Positions 25,701-33,107 of a stretch of DNA of 33,107 nucleotides are shown in pieces. The DNA is from Micractinium sp. NFX-FRZ (lineage: Eukaryota; Chlorophyta; Trebouxiophyceae; Chlorellales; Chlorellaceae), in the NCBI GenBank assembly GCA_029339195.1, contig JAPTJF010000583.1, positions 1 to 33,107 of the forward strand. The letters run 5' to 3'. The translations under genes were made by a program, and so were the position numbers. A model generated the notes under the pieces. The model was not told the DNA's origin, made no database searches, and saw only the letters and a list, made by a program, of their open reading frames with translations. Position 1 is the stretch's first letter, and each line of letters starts with the position of its first letter.

Positions 25701-28700
25701 ATGTGGCGTGTCAGATTGCGATGTAGGCAAATTGGACAGAAGCACATCACCCACTTGCTGGGCAGGCTAATCCACACCTCCCCCAGCATACCGTGGTTGC
25801 CTGGGATGGCAAAGAGGGAGGGACCGTCGTAGGCGCGGAGAGCCGCCTCCTTGGCGCAAACCCTGCCAGGGGAAGAGGGTGATCAGTGGAATTCAGTACA
25901 CAGTGTGCATGGGCATGCGCCAGCGAGAGCTGACATTTCCGGTGAGAGGGCCAGCCAAACGCGCAGGCAGCTCAATTGCGGGCAGGCGTCACACCAGTGC
26001 CCTCCTGAGGACCCGCCTTCCAACGTCCAGACCCAGGCACGCTGCGCTTGTGCCATGCAGGGCACGATGCTGGACAGGCACTCTCTCTTGTGCAGCTGCC
26101 CAGCAGCGCACACCTGCAGCGCTGGTCCGTGAGGCCGCAGCCGCCGCAGTGCCGGCTGCATGCCATGCCGCCGCCGCCGTTGCACCGGCACTCGGCCGTC
26201 CCCGCCGCCGCCCAGTACTCGCGCCCCAGATCCGGCTTGTTGACCACCAGGTGCCCGGGGTGCACGTGTCCGGGCGGCGGGAAGGCGTCCTGGTAGGGCC
26301 CAAACAGGCGCGTCTCAAACATTTCGTCTGCAGCATGACACGGCGCAAGAACACGGGGTGAGTGGAGCGCATGTGCGGCAGCGGAAGGCCGGACAGTGGC
26401 ACCACGCCAAGGCAGGGAGCTGAGGTGTCGCCGCAGTTGTTAGATGCACAGCCAGCAAGCAGGCAGTGGTACAATGGCAGCCGCAATCGGTCAGTGCAGC
26501 AGCCGCAGGTCGTGGTGCAGCACTGCGCACGCACGCACCCGTTGGGCTGGGGTAGCACAGGTCGCCTCCGTGGATGATCACACTGGCACGAGGCAGCGTG
26601 CGCTGCCCCGCCACCAGCGCCGGCGCGCTGCCGCCCTCTGGGGCACCCTTTGCCCCCGCGGCCACCAGTTCTGGAGGGACGTTCACGCGGAGCTGCGGTG
26701 CCGCCAGGCAGCGCGCAATGCTGCAGTGGCAGGCGCGAATCGGGCCGGAGGGTGAGCACCAGCAGCGCAGCGCTCCTGCTCTTCAGCAACACTGTGCAGG
26801 CTCAAACCCTGCAGAGCCACACCAGCGGGCCCACAACCCAGCCACCCCGCCATCTCATGTGCTGTTGCCACCCCGGGCCAATTGCATATATTGCAGGCCT
26901 CAGGCCCTGCCTGAGGGCGGCCCCACAGGGAGATCCCCATAGAATCCGCCCATATGCCGTCGATGACTCGCAGTAATGCGGGGGGTCCCCTCCCCTCCCC
27001 TGCACAACCCCCACGTCCAGCACTCACGCGTATGTTGGGTCCCCACCATCTCCCGTGTCAGCCACGAAATCCCACCACAGCTCCTCCTTGTGCGCCAAGT
27101 GCTCAAACGTGAAGCCATCGCCGCCCATGGGCGGCGTGTTGGGCCCGGTCTGCCGCGGCGCCGTGGCGGCCTGACCCCAGGCAAGAGGGAAGGCAGGCAG
27201 AGGGCAGTGCAGCGTGTGGACGCCTGGACCTGCTGTGCCGCCTGGCTCAAGCAGCAGCAGCACCAACTGCAGCGGTAATGCCTATACTCCTACGCCCCAC
27301 CGCTGCCCAGAACAGCTTGAGCGCCTGGGGTGCTTGACACCAGAACTTCCCTCCTGGGCTGCACCTACGCCCCCGCTCCACCCCACCACCTCACCTGCAT
27401 GGTGCGCGTGTCAAACCGCCCCAGGAAGACGCGCACGCTGATCACCAAATCCAGCGCAGTCTTCAGCAGGTCGGCAGAGGTGCCCGAGTACCTGCGGCGT
27501 GCCAGTGCAAATGAAGTGGTGTCGATGGGAAGTGCACCAGTGCGGATGGATAGAACGTAGGGAAGGCCCTGGCGGCTGGAGCTGATACGCCATGCTAGGC
27601 CGGCCTACCAACTGTCGGGGCTGCCAACACATTTGCAGGCAGAAGATGTGTATCCTGCTCAGCCGGCGCCCCACATAAGCTGCCAATCACTGGGCGGCGC
27701 AACTGCCCGCGCGCCCGCCCGCCCAGGCACCCACCATGGGAACATTGGGAGGAAGGAGGGGGCGGGGGCGTCTGGAGGGATGGGCACCTGGCCGCCTCGG
27801 GGGGTGTCGCCGCCATTCAGGTTGGTCAAGCTGCAGCAAGGAGAGCAATTCGTCGTGCGGTATGACACGACACAGCCTGCGGACGCGAATGCAGCTGTCA
27901 GCAGCCACAGCAGCCACAGCGGCAGCAGCAGCAGCAGTACGGCAGTCAAGCAGGCAGGCAGCCGCGCACCCCACCGCCTCTGTCCAAACAGAGCGCCGCT
28001 CACTGCGTCCCGCTCCTTGCCCACCCTCGCCTCCGCCCCGCCCTCCCGCGCCCGCCCCGCCCACCTGCCCTGCTGCTGCAGCCAGCTGGTGGCCAGGCCG
28101 ATGCCAAAGTCGTCGCGGAACAGCATGCTGCCTGCCCGCCGCATCGTGCTGGTCGGGCTGTGCAGCATGTGCCCCACTGACGACATGGTGCGCTGCAGCA
28201 GCACATCCAGGCTGCCCCGCGAAGCGGCACCTGCCAGGGAAGTGAAGGATGGGAAGGAGTCCCGCATGGTGGTGCAGGCGTCGCCGCCGTCGCTGGCGCC
28301 GTCCAGGCCCAGGGCGTCGCTGGCGGCCCAGCTGGTGGGGCTGCGCATGTCGTGCGCCCAGTCGGCGCTGCGACGGCGGTGGTGCCGCCGCATGCTGCGC
28401 TCGCGGCTCGCCAGCTCTGCGCAAGCACGCAGGGAGCGGAGCAGGCACGGCATGGGATGTTGCGTGCAGCAGGGCAGACAGACAGTAAGCCTAACAGCTG
28501 CACCTGCGGTTCTCCACCTGCCTTCCCACACGCCTGCCTGCGCATCCACCCTCTCCCCCAGGCGCACCTCTCCGCAGGTCTGCTGTGTATGCAGCGTTCA
28601 GCGTGGCAGCTGCCGTGTAGTCGGCCAGGCAGTTGGCGGCGTACATGAGGAGCAGCGTAAGCCACATGGTGAATATGGGGCTGACCAGGTCGGCGGCAGG

Positions 28701-31125
28701 GATGAGCAGCATGCCCTGCAGGCAGGCAGGCGAGGTGACGGGCAGGATGGGGCGCGGTCGGTGGCGGCAAGCGCGCTGATGCTGCGAGCGAATGCTCGGT
28801 GGCACGTAGCAATGGCATGTGCAGCCCCAGAAGCATGGCTGCTGCCCAGCTGGGAGGACAACCTTGTGCAGCACCTTGCTCACGATCATCATCGCAAAAT
28901 TAAGCACATGCTAGCAGGAGCAAGGCGGAGCAGCGCAAGGCGCGCCCCCCTGACCCTCGTCGTGCCAACCCCACCCCGCCTGGCTGCGATGGCGCACAGC
29001 GCCCTGCCCGCCCCACCCCAGCACACCTTGCCATCCAAGGGGTAGTCAACTTGCAGGGTGCTGCTGCTGCCGCTGCTGCTGGCGGTGCCGTTTGCGGGCG
29101 CCGCTGCCACAGCGCTACGCCACAGCCTGCCAGAGGCATTGCCCGCGCCTGCCGCTGCTGCCGCGAGCGACACGTTGCTGGCTGCCTCCCCGTAGATCAC
29201 CCAGCGCGTGAATGCCGTGTGGCTGCTCACAGAGATGGGGTGCAGCCACTTCTGGCACACCTCCTCTCTCCAGGAGTATGGCCCGCCTGCGCCAGCGGTG
29301 CCGCCGTCGGGCGTGGCGTTGCCACAAAAGGAATAGTACGTCGAGCAGACCACCTGCCAGGCAAGCGGGCATGGCCAGGCAGAGTGGGTGGTACGGCTCA
29401 GCAATGCAGCGCTTTTGTGTTGCCCACTGCGACTGGCCTGTCACGCCAGCACAGCAGCCCCTGCATCCAGGGCACAGCGTGCACTGCAGGCCGCCAGCTC
29501 ACCGCCAGGTTGAAGCTGTTCATCAGGATGATGCTGTACACCTCACGCGGCCCAGCCATGGGGCTGCACAGCAGCAGCAGCAGCAGTGGGGAGGCACAAT
29601 GAGGGTCTGCTGGGTGCGGGCCGCCCCCGACCAACCACAGCACTGCACCGCAAGCTCGGCACGCACACACTGACCTACTTCCCCCGCTCGTCCAGCTGCT
29701 GCCAACACCTACAGTTCACTGACCCGCCCACCCTGAAGCTTTACCTACACACACAGCCCCGCTGTCCGCCTGCCCGGCTGTACAGTTTTGCGCTCAGCCT
29801 GCCCGCCTGCGCCTCGCCCTTGTCCACCCGCCACAGTCACCTGTAGAGCTTTGGGTCCAGCAGGCGCAGGCCGACCAGCAGGCCGTACAGCGCATGCAGC
29901 AGGCCCAGCGTGCACAGCGAGCCCAGGAAGCAGGCCAGCCACATGCTGACGTCAGCCTTGATGTTGATGCCTGCACAGGTTGAGAGCAAGGGCAGGGGCG
30001 GAAAGGCGGGCACGGCCAACGTGGGTACTCCTTCCGGTCATTGTGCAGCCAGCTGCCCAAGCTGCAGCAGACGGTGGTGGCTGATGCCAATGACGTGCAT
30101 CGGCCGGGCGCCCGTGGCACTCAAGCCTGCCCACGCGCAGCGGGGCCGGGCGGCTGCACTGCCCTGAGCTGCTGCATGCAAAGAGCCGCTGCCCACACTA
30201 ACCGCTGCCCATGAAAACTGCGCAATCCCGCCGCTTCCCGGTGGCGTACTCAACCCGCCAGGCTGCCCAGGCAGCTGTCCCTAAAGGCACAAGCGAGGCT
30301 GCCCCGTTGGCGCACCCAGCGACTCCAGGGAGGGCAGGTGGTAAAACACCGCCATGAGCAGCCAGCAGATGTAGATGGTCGAGTAGTTGATGTAGCCGCT
30401 GCAAAGATAGGGATGCAGGCAGCAGGTTTGAGGGCGATGCAGACAGGAGGGGTTGGAGGACACCGCAGACAGCAGATTCGGCGTGACGCGAGAGGCGGGC
30501 AGAGATGCTTCAACTGCGCAAGCCCACACGGCCATGCTGCCGTACCGCCGCACCTGGAGGCTGAGCCCAGGCGGCGCCTGATGAGGGGCCGCACATAGAG
30601 GTAAGCAGACACGCAGGTGGCACCTGCAGGAGCAGCGGACGTAGCACGGCGATCGTGGGTGCTGGGAAGGAACGACAGTCGAGGCTGGCGCAGCACCCAA
30701 CGGGTGGCCCGGCCTGCCCAGGGTGACATGCCTCCGTGTGGCAGCTGTCAGGCGGAACACCCACCAAAGAGGTAGAAGTACTTCTTGTTGATGTGGGAGC
30801 GCTGGATGATGTCCTGCAGGGTACGCAACAGACGAGGCAAAGCCGACGCTGGGCCAGGCGGCAGCAGGGGTGGGAACTGAGCGGCGGCAAGCCTTTGGCC
30901 ACACCGTCCCGTGTGGCCCCGGTAGATGCGCTCGGACAGCGTCCGGTGCCGCTGTAAAGGGCCAAAATGGTGCCAGCTGCCCGCCCGGCTGGAGCGGTCG
31001 CGACTGGCGAACCCGCAACTCACGTGTGTGCTGTCGTAGCCCACGCAGCACAGCGCAAACAGCGCTGTCAAATACACCGAGTTCCTCGTGTGGGAAAACG
31101 GCTGGGCGGGCTGCCGCCCCGCCAT
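19797..31125 (-). CDS. Multi-pass membrane calcineurin-like metallophosphoesterase, 1609 aa
   Basis: 29 exons, 5' to 3': 31125-31024, 30813-30765, 30623-30554, 30398-30316, 29970-29841, 29563-29503, 29353-29027, 28910-28875, 28715-28568, 28416-28065, 27491-27395, 27170-27028, 26720-26539, 26327-26114, 25862-25792, 25682-25606, 25358-25264, 25036-24976, 24787-24679, 24454-24362, 24106-22920, 22704-22667, 22429-22378, 22248-22044, 21805-21592, 21408-21311, 21001-20800, 20406-20191, 19914-19797 (4830 nt). It is homologous to the plant family of about 1000-aa membrane calcineurin-like phosphoesterases. N-terminal membrane segments lie at about 76-136 and 299-317. The catalytic domain (about 515-1145) has ADTGDGGD (D523, D526), GGDLCYP (D586), PGNHDW (H688, D689), QHCPTW (H767), GDLHFMMRH (H806) and HPTH (1140-1143). 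C-terminal membrane segments lie at about 1250-1270, 1301-1318, 1369-1387 and 1469-1495, followed by WFHVHYDEAFSSLQIPHFKG. Metal-dependent phosphoester hydrolysis is predicted; the substrate is unknown. The start ATG is the least certain part. Confidence 0.9.
23030..24106 (-). other. Low-complexity insertion exon within the phosphoesterase domain
   Basis: The 1187-nt exon 24106-22920 encodes residues 834-1229. Residues 835-1123 are Gly/Ala/Ser/Pro-rich with a Gln7 run (24-base CAG/CTG repeat near 23860-23885) and SP/TP motifs (SPLGGSPLGG, SPSTGG, TPEV), typical of a disordered, phosphorylatable loop. It separates GDLHFMMRHS from EHLIVCGGGGGFAHPTHVF, which are about 15-20 residues apart in plant homologues. 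The frame stays open for the whole exon and joins conserved blocks in phase on both sides, so it is truly coding. Confidence 0.8.
25577..25625 (-). repeat. Duplicated splice-donor segment after phosphoesterase exon 16
   Basis: On the minus strand the exon end GGCTGGCTCATGCCGCAG with donor GTGGGGGGG is followed at once by a near copy (GGCTGGATCATGCCGCAG, GTGGGGGGG). Use of the second donor would add 26-27 bases and shift the frame, so the first (at 25605) is the productive one. Confidence 0.7.
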
Positions 31126-32186
31126 TGCGCTCCAAGTCCACACGAGCCTGGTTTTGATGGGCTCTACCTAGCCCTCGGGTGCTGCATATTGTGCCGTGTC
31201 GCCGCAGGGAATGGCGACCGGCAGGCAGGGAAGGGATCCCCCGAGTATGTCCTAGGGCGGCGCCACCTGGCGACGCTAGTCACCGGCGGCCGCGTCGTCG
31301 GCCGCCTTGAGCACCGTCACTCCCACGCCCACGCAGCAGGAGTGCCTCGCAGCCTTCTGCAACGCCTGCACTTAGTTCGTTTCAGGCTGCAGGTAGAGAA
31401 ACCAGCCAAAGCGCGTTTGCCTGTCATACTTTGGGGACCGGCGCCCACCAGACCGCTGGCCCCAGCCAGGGGTTCTGGAGGCGCCCTCGCTAGCAGCAGC
31501 CCGCTGCGCATTCTTGGCGGCAGGCAGCAGGAGGAGCAGCAAGCTCACCGCGTGGGAGCGTGCCGTGGGTGAGGGTAGGGGGGGAGCGGCACGTCGGCAG
31601 CGAAGCCGGCAGCTTGGACGGTGCGCCCACCGCCCGTGCGGCTGCAGCAGCGCACACGCGAGGCTGCGGCCCCCAGGACACGCACATCCAACAGACCACC
31701 CATCAAGGCAAGGCCCATAACGCCCTGGGCATGCTGCACAAGCAAGCTCAAACAATTAAGCACACAGCGTCCGAGCGCCGTGGGTGGGAGCATGTGTGCA
31801 GCGGCACAACGGCGGCAAAGCCGGCGGTTTGGCCCGGCGCCCTCTCCCCCTTGGTGGAAGGTTATCCCACGCCTACCTTACCCCCTTGTCGCTTAACCCC
31901 CTTGTCGCTGCAGTCGGGTTTTCTCCTTCTGTGTGTCCGCCCCGCCCCGCCCCGCTCCCGTCCCCCTGCCAGCGGCAGCGCAGCGCCAGCGCAGCGCAGC
32001 GGCAGCAGAGCCCCCGCAGTCACAGGGGGCAACCCTCACAATGATTTTGGGCCCGGCTGTAGAGCGGCCGCTGGTCGCTGAAAACTCAATTTTTCTGTGT
32101 GATAAGCTCGGATGCAGCTTTCAGGGCGATTTCGGTGGTGGTCAGCCGAGGGCGTGCTGGGGCTTGGGCGCCCCCGTGCTGAGCTC

Positions 32187-32201
32187 ATTTCGCGGCGAAA
32201 T
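32187..32201. promoter_or_regulatory. Palindrome ATTTCGCGGCGAAAT
   Basis: A perfect inverted repeat with 7-base arms around a single G. Each arm contains TTTCGC, close to the E2F/DP consensus (TTTSSCGC). Position and neighbours give no further proof of function. Confidence 0.35.
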
Positions 32202-32710
32202 GACGCGTCTGGTCTTCCGGCGGCAATGCAGGCATGTGTTTATGCACATTTTTGACAATATGCTGCGTCATCTCGGCGCGGTTCGCGCCCGACAGACGGG
32301 GCCAGGAGCGGTTCTCCGTCTTCTCACCCAGGGCTTGCGCACAGCCCCGGTGTAGTTTTCAAATATCAACAAATTGAAGGCAGCAAGCCGAGCCGCAGAG
32401 CCTCTGTGAACAGCAGGGCTGAGTTGGCAGCAGTGGGAATCCCGAGTAGAGAGGAGGCTTCTGCGGCCCTGGAATATCGCTAAAACAGTTCAGAGGAGTG
32501 TTTGGGACGCATTCCGGGGGTGGTCCGAAATCGGCGGGACATGCAGGGCAGGTTGCCTCTTGTGACCCGCAGCTTGCTGCTTGGGGCCTTGCGGCGGTCT
32601 GTGGGTCGCGATCGTATGGACGTCAACCTGTCAGCGACGCGTAAACGCAGGCGCCGTAGCGCACCCGAGACGTGCAGTTCGGGTTTCGCAGCCCCTGCTC
32701 GCTCTCTGTG

Positions 32711-32755
32711 CTGCCCGCGCGTTTGTAGCTTGGCGCTGCCGCGCGTTTGTAGCTG
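32711..32755. repeat. Tandem 23-bp repeat with CGCGCGTTTGTAGCT core
   Basis: Two neighbouring copies of a unit ending GCGCGTTTGTAGCTKGG, separated only by a few differing bases (GCTGCC and TGCCC before the core). Purpose unknown. Confidence 0.65.
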
Positions 32756-33107
32756 GTTGCAGGCAAGCCAGAGGACGCTCCTGCGAGCGCCGCCGTTGTG
32801 AGGCTGGGCTGGGGGCTGGCACCCGCCCTCTGCCCCCTGGGCAGGCCGCACCACGCAGGCAGGCGCACACCGCCGCACAAGCAGCAGCAGCCCATAGCCA
32901 CCACTCAGGCCACCCACCACCAACCCAGCGGAAAGCAAACCCCTGGGCAGCCCACCAAGGTGCCCTCTCAACAGCCCTCCGCCCACGGCATCCGCCCCCG
33001 CCCGTGCGCAGCCGCACTCTGTTTTGTGCCCTCCCCCCTCGACGTGTGCAGCAGCGAGTCTTTGCTAGCTTTACAGCAAAATTCCACTGGGAGGGCGGCA
33101 GATCATA

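Larger units (their letters stand above)
31126..33107. other. Upstream region of the phosphoesterase gene and unassigned sequence
   Basis: About 2 kb without a gene I can support. The stretch next to 31126 must carry the phosphoesterase promoter and 5' UTR. A plus-strand open frame from the ATG at 32041 to 32355 (104 aa, MILGPAVERPLVAENS...) follows a GC-box-like run (CCGCCCCGCCCCGCCCCG, 31938-31955) but resembles nothing I know. The region 32050-32500 is less GC-rich than the rest and could be a promoter of a gene beyond the window. Confidence 0.35.

Noticed and set aside
31933..32355. 140-codon plus-strand open frame as a gene
   Set aside because: No recognisable domain, no supporting splice structure and typical length for chance in such GC-rich DNA.

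Overview
The window looks like nuclear DNA of a green alga, most likely a trebouxiophyte of the Chlorella/Micractinium type. It is very GC-rich. Its genes are cut by many short GT-AG introns, TGTAA poly(A) signals follow the genes where one can be seen, and the conserved proteins resemble plant homologues. I found no bacterial, organellar, rRNA, tRNA or CRISPR features. Every gene model below was built by hand from splice sites and reading-frame phase, and each complete model has a total length divisible by three.

Left part (1-11.0 kb): a cluster of a small family of secreted Ala/Gly/Ser/Thr-rich proteins that I cannot assign to a known family. Gene A (minus, 5' end only, running into a poly-G tract at the window edge) and gene B (plus, 1902-3926, 6 exons, 276 aa) are divergent neighbours. 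Gene C (minus, 5489-9288, 8 exons, 417 aa) is a second copy of gene A, including its upstream DNA. Non-coding DNA records the history: the region upstream of A recurs upstream of C, the 3' UTR of these genes recurs as an orphan copy at about 10.1-10.47 kb with no gene attached, and DNA around the 3' end of the histone acetyltransferase gene recurs as a truncated copy at 4.38-5.04 kb. I infer tandem duplication of an A-B-acetyltransferase-end unit followed by loss of one B-type gene body. Gene C also carries two short insertions that look like tiny retroposons; gene B shows one of the sites empty.

Middle (10.95-18.8 kb): three minus-strand genes. The first is a complete MYST-family histone acetyltransferase (12 coding exons, 447 aa, tudor-knot plus MYST domain, two zinc ligands missing). 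The second is a 111-aa protein with two hydrophobic segments (OCIA-like at best). The third is a 114-aa cytochrome b5 domain protein with an N-terminal signal peptide or anchor.

Right part (19.8-31.1 kb): one large minus-strand gene of 29 exons (1609 aa) for a multi-pass membrane calcineurin-like metallophosphoesterase related to a plant family. It has a roughly 310-residue low-complexity insertion inside the catalytic domain. The last 2 kb (31.1-33.1 kb) holds its upstream region and sequence in which I see no convincing gene.

The genes do not form a pathway. The acetyltransferase, the 111-aa protein, the b5 protein and the phosphoesterase are ordinary neighbours on one strand, while the secreted-protein cluster is the young, locally duplicating part of the window.
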